64,000 nucleotides of DNA from Streptomyces parvus (GCF_032121415.1 NZ_CP135079.1:62001-126000); one strand, 5' to 3'; positions 16,929 through 27,397 are shown, counted from the stretch's first letter. The notes: generated by a model not told the origin, from the letters alone. Made by a program: numbers and translations.

Positions 16929-17088
16929 ATAGGGAGGTGCGGAACCGGTGGACTGAGCGCCGACGCGCTCGCCGAATCCCCCGGCACCCGGACGCCACGG
17001 CCCGCGCCCGACATCTTCCCGCCCATCGGGGCCTCGCCGGCCTGACGGGCCACGGCGGAGGCCGGAAGCCCACGCAACAGGAGTACGC

Positions 17089-17949
17089 ATGCCCCAGCCC
17101 ACCGTCCGTCCTCCACTCCGCCGCGGGCGCGTCCTCGCCGCCCTGGCCGGCGGGATCGCGGTCGCGGCGGGAGCGGGACTGCTCCTGTCCCACGCCTCCG
17201 CCACGGACTCCCCGGCCAAGGCCGCGCCGAAGGTCGTGCCGCCCACCGCGAACGCGGCCTTCGACTACCAGATCGGCGGGCCGTACACCCCGCCCGCCGG
17301 GGTCGAGGCGGTCTCCCGGGACCGGGGCGCCCGACCCGCCGACGGCCTCTACAACGTCTGTTACGTCAACGCCTTCCAGACCCAGCCCGACGCCCTCGAC
17401 CGGTGGGAGGAGAACGACCCGGATCTGCTGCTGCGTGACGCCGACGGCGACCTGGTCGAGGACGAGGCCTGGGGCGAGGCACTGCTCGACACCTCGACCG
17501 CGGACAAGCGCACCCGGCTGGCGAAGATCGTCGGTGAGTGGATCGACGGCTGCGCGGAGTCCGGCTTCCAGGCGGTGGAGCCGGACAACCTCGACTCCTT
17601 CGAGCGTTCCGACGGTCTGCTGACCCGGGCGGACAACGCGGCGTTCGCGAAGCTCCTGGCCGACCGCGCGCACGCGGCGGGCCTGGCGATCGGCCAGAAG
17701 AACACCACGGACCTGCTGGGGAAGCGCGAGGAGATCGGGTTCGACTTCGCCGTCGCCGAGGAGTGCGGCCGCTACGACGAGTGCGCCGACTACGCCTCCG
17801 CGTACGACAACAGGGTCTTCGTCGTCGAGTACACCGCCGGTGACTTCAAAGAGGCGTGTTCGTCCGTGGGGGCGACGGTCTCCGTGGTGCGCCGGGATCT
17901 CGACGTCGTCCCGGTCGGGCGGCCGGGGTACGTGTTCCGCGCCTGCTGA
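17089..17949 (+). CDS. Secreted endo-alpha-1,4-polygalactosaminidase-like protein (GH114-type barrel)
   Basis: A 286-residue exported protein. A basic start and hydrophobic stretch (RVLAALAGGIAVAAGAGLLL) form a signal peptide or anchor. The mature part matches GH114/TM1410-type TIM barrels: FDYQIGGPYTPPAGV at the start, LYNVCYVNAFQTQPD, the acidic GFQAVEPDNLDSF that holds a conserved Asp pair, LAIGQKNTTDL, and the cysteine-containing end. The family includes galactosamine-polymer hydrolases; activity here is inferred. ATG 17089 follows ACAGGAG. Monocistronic and convergent with the VOC gene. Confidence 0.8.
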   Translation: MPQPTVRPPLRRGRVLAALAGGIAVAAGAGLLLSHASATDSPAKAAPKVVPPTANAAFDYQIGGPYTPPAGVEAVSRDRGARPADGLYNVCYVNAFQTQPDALDRWEENDPDLLLRDADGDLVEDEAWGEALLDTSTADKRTRLAKIVGEWIDGCAESGFQAVEPDNLDSFERSDGLLTRADNAAFAKLLADRAHAAGLAIGQKNTTDLLGKREEIGFDFAVAEECGRYDECADYASAYDNRVFVVEYTAGDFKEACSSVGATVSVVRRDLDVVPVGRPGYVFRAC

Positions 17950-17964
17950 GGTCTCGTGCGGCGG

Positions 17965-18753
17965 TCACGCCGGGTGGGCGCAGACGGTGAAGATACCGCC
18001 GTCGGGGTCCTCGATCACCGCTTCGCTTCCGTCGGCGGGCGAGTCCACCGGCGGGCCGGCCGTGCCGCCCGCCGCGCGGGCGGCCCCGGTGGCCGCTTCC
18101 AGGTCCTCGACCTGGAAGCGGACGTGCCACCGCGGGCGCAGCCGGGGGTCGGGGGACGACGCGTCCCCGCCGCCTCGCAGGGTGGCCACGGTGCTGCCGC
18201 CCTGCCGTACGACGACCGCGTCCTGCCGGTAGGCGTAGCCGACCTCGCAGCCCCCGGGTTCCTCGGAGGCCCAGCCGAACACCTCGGCGTAGAAGATCGC
18301 GGAGTCGAAGGCGTGGCTCGTGCGCAGTTCGAGGGAGGCGGGTGCGCTGTCGCGGCCGAACGACCAGGGCGGGGTCCGGCCCTCCCAGAAGCCGAACGCG
18401 GCTCCTTCCCGGTCGGCGGCCACGGCTCCCCGCCCGGGCCCGATCCGGATCGGGCCGACGGCGATGGTGCCGCCCCGTTCCCGGACGCGGGCCGCGGCGG
18501 TGTCCACGTCCGAGACGGCGAAGTACGGGGTCCAGGAGACGGCCGTGGGCAGGCCGGGGGCGATCTGTCCGATGCCGGCGACGGGCAGGGCGTCGACGTG
18601 GGCGACGGAGAAGCCCTCGCCGAGAGTGCCGGAGCGGAAGGTCCATCCGAGGACGGTCCCGTAGAAGTCCTGGGCGGCGCGCAGGTCCCGGGTCATGAGG
18701 CTGACCCAGCACGGGATCCCGTGCACCGGGGTGATCTGCTCTGCCTCGGTCAT
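17965..18753 (-). CDS. VOC-family (glyoxalase/bleomycin resistance-like) protein, two-domain
   Basis: A 262-residue protein made of two glyoxalase-like modules: residues about 10-125 (GIPCWVSLMTRDLRAAQDFY, GTVLGWTF, PYFAVSDVDTAAARV) and 135-260 (FDSAIFYAEVFGW, WHVRFQVEDLEAATGA, EDPDGGIFTV). Each module supplies beta-alpha-beta-beta-beta units; metal residues in this variant are incomplete, so it may bind rather than convert a ligand. Related Streptomyces proteins are usually called hydroxylase/VOC without proven function. Divergent from the DinB gene across 250 bp with no clear operator. Confidence 0.85.
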   Translation of the reverse strand: MTEAEQITPVHGIPCWVSLMTRDLRAAQDFYGTVLGWTFRSGTLGEGFSVAHVDALPVAGIGQIAPGLPTAVSWTPYFAVSDVDTAAARVRERGGTIAVGPIRIGPGRGAVAADREGAAFGFWEGRTPPWSFGRDSAPASLELRTSHAFDSAIFYAEVFGWASEEPGGCEVGYAYRQDAVVVRQGGSTVATLRGGGDASSPDPRLRPRWHVRFQVEDLEAATGAARAAGGTAGPPVDSPADGSEAVIEDPDGGIFTVCAHPA

Positions 18754-19003
18754 CGGGATCCGTCTCCTCGCCCCCGGTGGTGCCGGCGGACGCCGACGGC
18801 GGTCCGGCCGGGTTGGCCTGCTGCAACCGTCCGTTCACGGACCGGTACGCTCCGTGGTGCCGTACGCCCTCGGAGCAGCACCTCTCCATACCTACGCCGC
18901 CCCGGGCGCCGCCGCCACCCGGGGCGTGCCCCGGAACGGGCGGGGTGCCTGCCGCTGCCCGGGGGCGGGGCGGATTGTCGGTGCCCGGTGACAGACTGCT
19001 CGC

Positions 19004-19588
19004 ATGACCCTTTCGCAGCCGAAGGCCGACCTCCAGCGCTATCTCCAGTCCGCTCGCGACGCCCTGGTGTGGAAGCTCGAAGGGCTGTCGGAATACGACG
19101 CCCGGCGCCCCCTGACGCCGACCGGCACGAACCTCCTCGGACTGGTCAAGCATGCCGCCGGGGTGGAGCTGGGCTACTTCGGCGAGACGTTCGGGCGGCC
19201 GTTCGGCGAGGTGGTGCCCGCCTTCGAGGACGACGCCGAGGCGAACCAGGACATGTGGGCGACCGCCGACGAATCCCGCGAGGACATTCTCGCCCTGTAC
19301 CGCCGGGTGACCCGGCACGCGGACGCGACGATCGCCGAGCTGCCGCTCGACGCGGTCGGTCGGGTGGCGTGGTGGCCCGACGAGCGGAGCCGGGTGACGC
19401 TGCACCAGATCCTGGTCCATGTGATCTCCGACCTCCAGCGGCATGCCGGTCACGCCGACGTCGTGCGGGAGCTCGTCGACGGGGCGGTCGGGCTGCGCTC
19501 GGGCAACGACAACATGCCTCCGGGCGACCGCGCGTGGTGGGAGGGCTACCGGCAGCGCCTGGAGCAGGCGGCCCGGGACGCGGGGTAG
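19004..19588 (+). CDS. DinB-family (DUF664) protein
   Basis: A 194-residue four-helix-bundle protein. Metal-binding His residues are placed as in DinB/YfiT proteins: VKHAAGVELGYF, then HQILVHVISDLQRHAGHADV with the HxxxD/HxGH pattern. Such proteins are zinc-dependent thiol (mycothiol/bacillithiol) transferases or unknown. ATG 19004 without a strong ribosome-binding site. It is convergent with the acyltransferase gene 26 bp away. Confidence 0.86.
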   Translation: MTLSQPKADLQRYLQSARDALVWKLEGLSEYDARRPLTPTGTNLLGLVKHAAGVELGYFGETFGRPFGEVVPAFEDDAEANQDMWATADESREDILALYRRVTRHADATIAELPLDAVGRVAWWPDERSRVTLHQILVHVISDLQRHAGHADVVRELVDGAVGLRSGNDNMPPGDRAWWEGYRQRLEQAARDAG

Positions 19589-19614
19589 CCCGCTTTCCCA
19601 GGCGCGCTGCGCGT

Positions 19615-20280
19615 TCAGCCTCCGGTGAGCGCCGCGGGTTCGCCGAGGTGGTGCGCGGCGGTGCGCCAGGCGGCGGTGACGGCCGCACGGGCCGTGGCGG
19701 TCGCCGTCCCCACCTCCGGCGGGAGGTGGAGCGGGGAGCCGATGTGGACGTGGAGGCGGGGGCGGCGGGCCGGGGCGGTGAGGAGCCCGGAGATCTGCTT
19801 GACGCACCGGCCCGAGGTCACCCGGCGGGCGCCCGCCTGGCCGAGCGGCACGACAGGCGCCCCGGACGCCCGGGCGAGGCGGGCGAGGCCGCTGCGGAAG
19901 CTCTCCGGCGGGGCCTCGGCCGCGTCCAGGCGGCAGGGCAGTCGTCCCTCGCCGTAGATGAGCAGATGGCGGCCCTCCCGCAGCGCGACGGCGGCCGCGT
20001 CGAGGGCGCCCGCCGCCCGATGGGTGTTCCGGTGCACGGGCACGTGGCCGCCCTGCTCCAGGAGACGGCCGAGGACCGGGATGCGCCACAGGCCCGCGGT
20101 GGCCATGACGACGGGTTCGACCCCGAGGCGCAGCAGTGCGGCGAGGACGATGCCCGGGTCGGCCAGGGAGGTGTGGTTGGCGACGATGATGCTGCCGGCG
20201 GCGGGGGCCGTGGCGAGGTCGGACGTGACGGTGAGGCGTCCGAGCGAGGGGACGACGGCGGCGGCGATGCGGCTGAGCAC
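19615..20280 (-). CDS. PlsC-type 1-acyl-glycerol-3-phosphate acyltransferase family protein
   Basis: A 221-residue acyltransferase. The catalytic HX4D motif is NHTSLAD; the substrate-binding motif appears as YGEGRLP. Motif III-IV region includes GAPVVPLGQAGARR. It would acylate lysophosphatidate or a related glycerol lipid at the membrane. GTG at 20280 is used because GGGAGA lies 4-5 nt upstream; the frame extends further but with shadow composition. The protein is short compared with PlsC (about 240) and lacks an obvious N-terminal anchor. Confidence 0.82.
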   Translation of the reverse strand: MLSRIAAAVVPSLGRLTVTSDLATAPAAGSIIVANHTSLADPGIVLAALLRLGVEPVVMATAGLWRIPVLGRLLEQGGHVPVHRNTHRAAGALDAAAVALREGRHLLIYGEGRLPCRLDAAEAPPESFRSGLARLARASGAPVVPLGQAGARRVTSGRCVKQISGLLTAPARRPRLHVHIGSPLHLPPEVGTATATARAAVTAAWRTAAHHLGEPAALTGG

Positions 20281-20355
20281 GGTTCTCCCAGGGTCCGACG
20301 GGCGCGGCCGTCCCGGTGGACGGCGGTGCGGTGCCGGGCCGCCCTTCCCGGCTTC

Positions 20356-20444
20356 GCCCGCCACGCCCTCATCGTCGTGGCGGGCGGGGCCGGGGGCCTG
20401 AGTGCGGATACTCAGGCCTCCTGGGGCGAGCGCCCCAGGAGGCC
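20356..20444. terminator. Three consecutive hairpins downstream of the alpha-glucosidase operon
   Basis: GCCCGCCACG (20356-20365) pairs with 20376-20385; GGCCTGAGT (20395-20403) with ACTCAGGCC (20410-20418); GGCCTCCTGGGGC (20415-20427) with its complement at 20432-20444, loop GAGC. The second and third stems share GGCC at 20415-20418 and cannot form fully together. Confidence 0.75.
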
Positions 20445-20481
20445 GCGGCCGGGCTACTCCCGGACGGTGTGGCGTAGGGGT

Positions 20482-22083
<1,602 letters not shown>

Positions 22084-22251
22084 AAGGCGGGTTCCTTTCG
22101 GGCGGGCGCGGTCGCCGGCGGGGTGGGCCGGTCCGCGCGACAGGGAGGAGCGGGAGAGCTGGCGGGGCTGACGCCGCCGCCCCGGGGCGGGGCGGGAAGG
22201 CCTGGGACGGCGGCGGGTCCTGGAGGATGTGCGCCACCGGGGCGGCGTGGG

Positions 22252-23205
22252 TCAGCCCTTCGTGCCGCCCGCGCTGATTCCGGCGATGATGTGCCGTTGG
22301 AAGAGCAGGAACATCAGGACCATCGGGATGCTCGCGATGACCATGGCCCCGATCAGCACGGTCAGCGGGACGTTCTGCGAGAGCTGCACGAGGGCGACGC
22401 TGATCGGCTGCTTCTCGGTGTCGGAGAAGACCATCAGCGGCCAGAGGAAGTCCTGCCAGACGGCGACCAGCGCGAAGATCGACACGACGCCGAGGACCGG
22501 CCTCGACAGGGGCAGGACGATGGACCAGAGGGTGCGCAGCCTGCCCGCCCCGTCGATCTCGGCGGCTTCCAGGACGTCGCGCGGGATCTGGTCGAAGAAC
22601 CGTTTGAGCAGATAGAGGTTGAAGGCGTTCGCGACGGCGGGCAGCCAGATGGCCAGGGGTTCGTTGAGCAGGTTGACGTGGATCAGCGGCATGTCGGCGA
22701 TGGTGAGGTACTTCGGTACGACGAGGGCCTGCACCGGGACCATGAGGGTGGCGAGGATGCCGCCGAGGATCACGTTGCCGAAGGCCGGCTTGAGCTTGGA
22801 CAGGGAGTAGGCGGCTGCGGTGCAGAAGACGATCTGCAACACCCAGGCGCCGGTCGCCTGGACGACCGTGTTCCACAGGTGGGTCGGGAGCCGCATCAGC
22901 TCCCAGGCGTCGGTGTAGCCGCTCAGCCGCCACTGCTCGGGGACGAGGGTGGGCGGGGTGCGGACCACTTCCTCGGGCGGTTTCATCGCGCCCGTGACCA
23001 TCCAGTAGACGGGGAAGAGGAACGCGAACGCGAAGAGCAGGACGACGAGGGCGAAGACCGACCAGTACGCGACCTTGCCGCGGCGTCCGGCGAGCGCCAG
23101 CGGCGAGATGACGGTGCGTACGGACCGCTCGGCCGGGGTGTCGCCGGACTTCCTGGCGCGGACGGCGGGCGCTTTCCGTACCGGGGGTGGAGCTGTCTGT
23201 GTCAT
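22252..23205 (-). CDS. Sugar ABC transporter permease (MalG type)
   Basis: A 317-residue membrane protein with six helices. The cytoplasmic N-terminus (TQTAPPPVRKAPAVRARK) precedes helix 1 (YWSVFALVVLLFAFAFLFPV). The EAA loop that docks the ATPase is EAAEIDGAGRLRTLWSIVLPL-like and is complete. It ends ...IIAGISAGGTKG, typical of MalG proteins. ATG 23205, 17 nt after the MalF-type gene, so translationally linked. No ATPase gene is in the operon; a shared MsiK-type ATPase is expected. Confidence 0.92.
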   Translation of the reverse strand: MTQTAPPPVRKAPAVRARKSGDTPAERSVRTVISPLALAGRRGKVAYWSVFALVVLLFAFAFLFPVYWMVTGAMKPPEEVVRTPPTLVPEQWRLSGYTDAWELMRLPTHLWNTVVQATGAWVLQIVFCTAAAYSLSKLKPAFGNVILGGILATLMVPVQALVVPKYLTIADMPLIHVNLLNEPLAIWLPAVANAFNLYLLKRFFDQIPRDVLEAAEIDGAGRLRTLWSIVLPLSRPVLGVVSIFALVAVWQDFLWPLMVFSDTEKQPISVALVQLSQNVPLTVLIGAMVIASIPMVLMFLLFQRHIIAGISAGGTKG

Positions 23206-23222
23206 GGCGGGCGACGCTCCTG

Positions 23223-24191
23223 TCAGTCGGTGCGGGTGAGTCGCAGGTACAGGGCGGAGAACGCGCTGAGCACCAGGAGGAGCATCACGCTGAGGGCGGA
23301 CGCGCCGCCGAAGTCGTTGTAGAGGAAGGCGTACTTGTAGATCAGGTAGAGCACGGTGACGGTGGAGTTCTCCGGGCCGCCGCCGGTGATGACGAAGGGT
23401 TCGGTGAACACCTGCATCGTCGCGATGACCTGAAGGAGCATCAGCATCAGGATGATGAAGCGCGTCTGCGGGATCGTGACGTGCCGGACCCGCTGCCAGA
23501 CGGACGCGCCGTCGAGCTCGGCCGCCTCGTACAGCTCGCCGGGTATGCCCTGGAGGGCGGCGAGGTAAATGAGGACGGTGCCGCCCATGTTGGCCCAGGT
23601 GGCGACGGCGACCAGCGAGACGAGCGCGGTGTCGGCGCCGTTGGTCCAGTTCGACGCCGGCAGGTGGAGAAAGCCGAGCACCTCGTTGGCCAGGCCCGCG
23701 CCCGGATCGTAGAACCACTTCCACAGCAGGGCGCTGACGACCGGCGGGATCATCACGGGGAGGTAGACGACGACCCGGAAGAACGCCTTGGCGTGCCGGA
23801 GTTCGTTGAGGACGAGCGCCAGGACGAACGGAATGGCGAACCCGATGACCAGGGCGAGCGCGGTGAAGGTGAGCGTGTTGCGCCAGGCGGCCGTGAACTC
23901 CGGATCCTGGAAGACCCGGGTGAAGTTCGCGGTGCCGACCCACTCGGGGTCGGAGCCGGGGGTGTACTTCTGGAACGCGATGATCACCGACCGGATCGCC
24001 GGGTACCACGAGAACAGGATGAAGCAGAGCAGCCCTCCGATCAGGAACCCGTACGCGGTGGCCTGGTCGGCGATCTTCCTGCGCAGCGCTTCCCGGCGCC
24101 CGCGGCCCGCCGGGCGCGCGTCCCCCGGGGGAGGCGTCGTACCGGCGGACCGCGGTCTCGCGGGCGCTGCGGGGCGGGAGGTGGTCTTCAC
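23223..24191 (-). CDS. Sugar ABC transporter permease (MalF type)
   Basis: A 322-residue permease. The GTG start at 24191 lies 5 nt beyond the stop of the binding-protein gene. A Pro/Ala/Arg-rich tail of about 55 residues precedes helix 1 (YGFLIGGLLCFILFSWYPAI). The EAA loop is EAAELDGASVWQRVRHVTIP. Pairs with the MalG-type protein as the membrane channel of a CUT1 importer. Longer frames upstream of 24191 are antisense-like and rejected. Confidence 0.92.
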   Translation of the reverse strand: MKTTSRPAAPARPRSAGTTPPPGDARPAGRGRREALRRKIADQATAYGFLIGGLLCFILFSWYPAIRSVIIAFQKYTPGSDPEWVGTANFTRVFQDPEFTAAWRNTLTFTALALVIGFAIPFVLALVLNELRHAKAFFRVVVYLPVMIPPVVSALLWKWFYDPGAGLANEVLGFLHLPASNWTNGADTALVSLVAVATWANMGGTVLIYLAALQGIPGELYEAAELDGASVWQRVRHVTIPQTRFIILMLMLLQVIATMQVFTEPFVITGGGPENSTVTVLYLIYKYAFLYNDFGGASALSVMLLLVLSAFSALYLRLTRTD

Positions 24192-24196
24192 GGCGT

Positions 24197-25549
24197 TCAG
24201 CCTCGGGCCAGGATTCCGTCGATCTTGGACTGGGCGTCCTTGAGCAGCGCGTCGATGTCCGCGTCCTCCTTCGTCAGGACGGCCGAGACGGCGCCGTCGA
24301 GGACCGCGTAGATCTGCTGGCCGTGCTTGGGCTCCAGCTTCATGTCGAGCTGCTGGCCGCCGTCGATGAAGGCCCGGTAGTTCTCGACCGGGACGTTGGC
24401 CGATGCCTTCTTCAGCTCCTGGTCCTTGGCGTCGGTGGCGCCGGTGAACAGCCGCGGCTCGGGCAGGCCGACCGGGGACTTGTCCGAGGCCGCGCGGGCG
24501 TAGTTGTTCATGTAGCCCTGGCCCGGGGTGAGGAAGGTCCACTCCAGCCACTTGAGGCCGGCCTTGATCTGCTCGGGAGTGGCCTTCTTGTTGAACATGT
24601 AGCCGTCGCCGCCCATGAGGGTGCCCTTGCCGCCGGGCATCGGGGCGAAGGCGAGGTCTTCGTACCTGCCACCGGCCTCCTTGACGATACGCGGGACGTT
24701 GTCGGGGGCGGCCAGGTACATGCCGAGCTTGCCGGAGCCCATCATCTGGAGGGTGTCGTTGATGATGAGGAGTTGCTTGGCACCCATGGAGTTGTCGCGC
24801 CAGCGCATGTCCTTGAGGTTCTGCAGGACGGCCCTGCCCTCGGGGGTGTCGACCGTGGCCTTCTTGCCGTCCTCGCTGACGACGGCGCCGCCCTGGGAGT
24901 AGATCGAGGCGGTGAAGTGCCAGCCGCCCTGGTTCTGCGCGCTGTACTCGGCGAAGCCCACGGTTCCGTCGCCGAGCGCGGCGATCTTCTTGGCCGCGGC
25001 CTGGACCTCTGCCCAGGTGGTGGGCGGCTTGCTGGGGTCAAGCCCGGCCTTGGTGAGGAGCGGCTTGCTGTAGAGCAGGCCCATGGAGTAGTTGGTGCGC
25101 GGGATGCCGTAGATCTTGCCGTCGACGGTGTAGGCGTCGCGCAGGGGCTGGGCTATGTCCTTGTACGCCTTGAGGTCCTTGACGTACTCGGTGATGTCCG
25201 CGGCCTGGTTGATGGAGACGACGCGTTCGGTGTCGGTGAAGTACGTGTAGAAGACGTCTTCCATCTGCCCGCCGGCGAGCTTCGCGTCGAAGGTCTTGGG
25301 GTCCTGGCACGGGAAGGCGTCGTGCGCGACGACGTCGATGTCGGGGTTCTGCTTCTCGAACGTCCTGACGTCCTCGTCGAACCGCTTGTGGTCGGTCTTC
25401 GCACTCGGCTGGGGCCAGCAGTTGACCGTGATGCGCGTCTTGCCGTCCGCCGCGCTGTCGCCCTCGGAGTTGCAGGCGGCCAGGCCGGTGACGGCAAGTG
25501 CGGTGGCGATGGCGGCGGTGCAGGTGCGACGAAGAACAGAACTTCTCAT
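24197..25549 (-). CDS. Extracellular sugar-binding lipoprotein of ABC importer
   Basis: A 450-residue family 1 solute-binding protein. The signal peptide ends in a lipobox (VTGLAAC, lipidated Cys about residue 26). The mature part has the two-lobe pattern (RFDEDVRTFEKQNPDIDVVA, YGIPRTNYSMGLLYSKPLL, PPTTWAEVQAAAKKIAALGD, FAPMPGGKGTLMGGDGYMFN). It captures an oligosaccharide for the MalFG-type permeases; the paired alpha-glucosidase suggests an alpha-linked sugar. First gene of the operon; control region is the 659 bp upstream. No LacI-type regulator gene lies next to it, unlike many mal/agl loci. Confidence 0.92.
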   Translation of the reverse strand: MRSSVLRRTCTAAIATALAVTGLAACNSEGDSAADGKTRITVNCWPQPSAKTDHKRFDEDVRTFEKQNPDIDVVAHDAFPCQDPKTFDAKLAGGQMEDVFYTYFTDTERVVSINQAADITEYVKDLKAYKDIAQPLRDAYTVDGKIYGIPRTNYSMGLLYSKPLLTKAGLDPSKPPTTWAEVQAAAKKIAALGDGTVGFAEYSAQNQGGWHFTASIYSQGGAVVSEDGKKATVDTPEGRAVLQNLKDMRWRDNSMGAKQLLIINDTLQMMGSGKLGMYLAAPDNVPRIVKEAGGRYEDLAFAPMPGGKGTLMGGDGYMFNKKATPEQIKAGLKWLEWTFLTPGQGYMNNYARAASDKSPVGLPEPRLFTGATDAKDQELKKASANVPVENYRAFIDGGQQLDMKLEPKHGQQIYAVLDGAVSAVLTKEDADIDALLKDAQSKIDGILARG

Positions 25550-26208
25550 CGGTGGACCCCTTTAGGGCAGGAGTGCGGGAAGCCGACAGCCCCGAGCTGT
25601 GCGGCGACCCACACTCAACCACCGCCGACGTATGTCCGCAAGATGTCGCGCAGGTTCCGTAAATCTTTGACAGCATCTGCCGACGAGGTGCTGTGTCAGC
25701 TGACGGAAGCGGTCGGATCGACGGCGGTTCCGAGGCAAGCAGGGGGTAAGCGAGGGGCGGGTGCGCGGCGAGCGCGGGGGTGCCTCCGGGGCGATCACAG
25801 AGGGCCGTCGGCGGGGGCGATCACCGGGGCGGGAACGTGCGGGCCGACGCCGGCGGGCGGCGCTTCACGCAGGGCCGATACGCCCCGCAGGCGCGACAGG
25901 GGCGCCACGACGAGGGGGTTCCGCCTCTCGGCGGCCGGCTGGGAGCGCTCTCCACGCGGGTGCGTGGACCGCTCACCGAAGCGCGGCCGCCGGGGCGATC
26001 GCGGCGGGCGGCCGGGGGGCCGCGGTGGGATCGGGCTCGTCGTACGGACGTCCGGCCTACCGCGGCCTCACCCACGTCCACCGGCGATAGTTGTCAGCAA
26101 ACCATCGCGTCGCGAACGCAAGAATATGGCAATAGTTGCAGGACGTTTATCGTCCCGTGATGGGCATGGCCGCCCTCGGGCGGCTGCGACCGGGGGTCCG
26201 GCTCGCTG
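25550..26208. other. Long non-coding region upstream of the sugar operon
   Basis: No convincing gene was seen in these 659 bp; open frames have arginine/proline-rich shadow composition. The 26087-26165 part is AT-rich for this genome and includes GCAATAGTTGC (26129-26139, an inverted repeat) and further TTGC-type elements on the minus strand. A LacI-operator-like site is at 25940-25954. Confidence 0.7.
25940..25954. promoter_or_regulatory. LacI-family (CebR-like) operator candidate
   Basis: TGGGAGCGCTCTCCA contains the palindrome GAGCGCTC and matches the CebR box TGGGAGCGCTCCCA except for one inserted T. It lies 391 nt upstream of the binding-protein start, so it may serve a distal promoter or be fortuitous. 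Confidence 0.4.
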
Positions 26209-26370
26209 CTAGCGGGCTGCGGCAGCCGCTCGTACGGTGCCGAAGTCGAGGGCGCGGTCGGCCTCGCGCAGGACTTCCTCGGCCACCCGGCGTACTTCGG
26301 CGGGCACGTCGCCCTGCTCCTCGACGAGGCCGGCGTAGATCGGTGCTTCGGTGCTGTCTGCGGAACTCAT
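26209..26370 (-). CDS. Small acidic hypothetical protein
   Basis: A 53-residue protein starting at ATG 26370 (MSSADSTEAPIYAGLVEEQG) and ending RAAAAAR. It has a charged amphipathic helix (AEVRRVAEEVLREADRALDF) and no signal peptide, membrane segment or cysteine. Codon third positions are GC-rich in this frame, which supports coding. Function unknown. It follows the DUF6630 gene on the same strand after 173 bp. Confidence 0.6.
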   Translation of the reverse strand: MSSADSTEAPIYAGLVEEQGDVPAEVRRVAEEVLREADRALDFGTVRAAAAAR

Positions 26371-26543
26371 ACGGTTTGTTTCCCCGTCGGTCGGGTGCGG
26401 AATGCCTCCGCCGGTCGGCGGAGGCGGGGGCGAGTGTACGTGGTGGGCGGCGGCGCTCGCGATTCCGTTCCGGGGCTCGGACCCCGCCGCACCTGCTGGA
26501 ACGCCGGTCCGTAGCGGCCCGGAGGCTGCGGGCGAGATCTCCG

Positions 26544-27083
26544 TCACGGCCTGCGGCGGGCCGCGCCGAGGTGGTGCACGGGAAAGCCCGCCCGGGCGGC
26601 GAGCACGGTCAGCTCGTCGGCCCGGGCCGCCCGCAGACCGGCCACCGGGTAGCAGTCGGATGCGATGTCGAGGACGGCCAGGGCCGCACCGACCTCCCGG
26701 TAGTGGCGACCGCAGGCGTGCAGGAACGCCTCGGTCGGCAGGGTGGTCCCGTCGGCCTCGAAGAGCACCCAGGGGTCCACGGAGGGCCGCGATTCCAGCT
26801 TCCGCAGCTGGGCCCGGATCTCCTGCGGGTCCTCCTTCCAGTCGAACTCCGCAAGCAGACCGTGCGCGGCGAGCGCGTCGATGAGCGCGACCCAGGCGAG
26901 GTTGTCGACCGGCTCGTCGATGCCCCGCTCGTTCAGCCGGTCGGCGAAAGCGCTCACGTAGTCGTGGGGGCTGTCGTGGGCGCGGAGCACCTCCTCGGCG
27001 ACGCCGGGGTGCGCCGGGGCGAGCAGGGAGGCGATCTCGCCCAGGGAGGCGCGGATCGGGTCGGTGTCGCGCGGGTGGGGCAT
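26544..27083 (-). CDS. DUF6630-like hypothetical protein
   Basis: A 179-residue soluble protein. The central part (NLAWVALIDALAAHGLLAEFDWKEDPQEI) and end (RADELTVLAARAGFPVHHL) resemble DUF6630 proteins, which are of unknown function and often neighbour immunity- or SMI1-like genes. No signal peptide. ATG 27083. It may be in one unit with the zinc-ribbon and hydrolase genes upstream. Confidence 0.65.
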   Translation of the reverse strand: MPHPRDTDPIRASLGEIASLLAPAHPGVAEEVLRAHDSPHDYVSAFADRLNERGIDEPVDNLAWVALIDALAAHGLLAEFDWKEDPQEIRAQLRKLESRPSVDPWVLFEADGTTLPTEAFLHACGRHYREVGAALAVLDIASDCYPVAGLRAARADELTVLAARAGFPVHHLGAARRRP

Positions 27084-27164
27084 GGCGAGGTCTCTCTGCG
27101 GCCGGGATGCCGCCAGGTCGTCGGGTCGGGGTGTCGGCGGCCGTCGGAGCGCCGGTGGCGGGGT

Positions 27165-27207
27165 TCAGGTGCGGCGGCGCGCCGTGCGGGCTCAGGTGCG
27201 GCGGCGC
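27165..27207. repeat. 16-bp direct repeat at the 3' end of the zinc-ribbon gene
   Basis: TCAGGTGCGGCGGCGC occurs at 27165-27180 and 27192-27207, spaced by a period of 27 bp. The second copy includes the stop codon and last codons of the zinc-ribbon gene, so the first is a duplicated gene end. Confidence 0.8.
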
Positions 27208-27395
27208 CGGGCCTCGGGCAGGGGGCGGTGGCCTTCGGTCCACTCGTTGACCCAGCCGCAGCCCGAGCAGGCGTACCTCCCGTCGAGGCCCGCGATCAGG
27301 GTGCCGCACCGCGCGCAACCGATGTAAGTGATCTCCGGATGCTCCGTGGCCGCTGCTTCCGGTGCACGCCGCTCCGGGTGGGACGAGGTCGTCAT
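27192..27395 (-). CDS. Small zinc-ribbon protein
   Basis: A 67-residue protein with a clear four-Cys ribbon: GCARCGTLIAGLDGRYACSG (CxxC, 12 residues, CxxC). The tail is basic (LPEARRRRT). It probably binds zinc; partner unknown. ATG 27395 lies 2 nt after the stop of the alpha/beta hydrolase, so the two are translationally coupled. Confidence 0.75.
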   Translation of the reverse strand: MTTSSHPERRAPEAAATEHPEITYIGCARCGTLIAGLDGRYACSGCGWVNEWTEGHRPLPEARRRRT

Positions 27396-27397
27396 GG

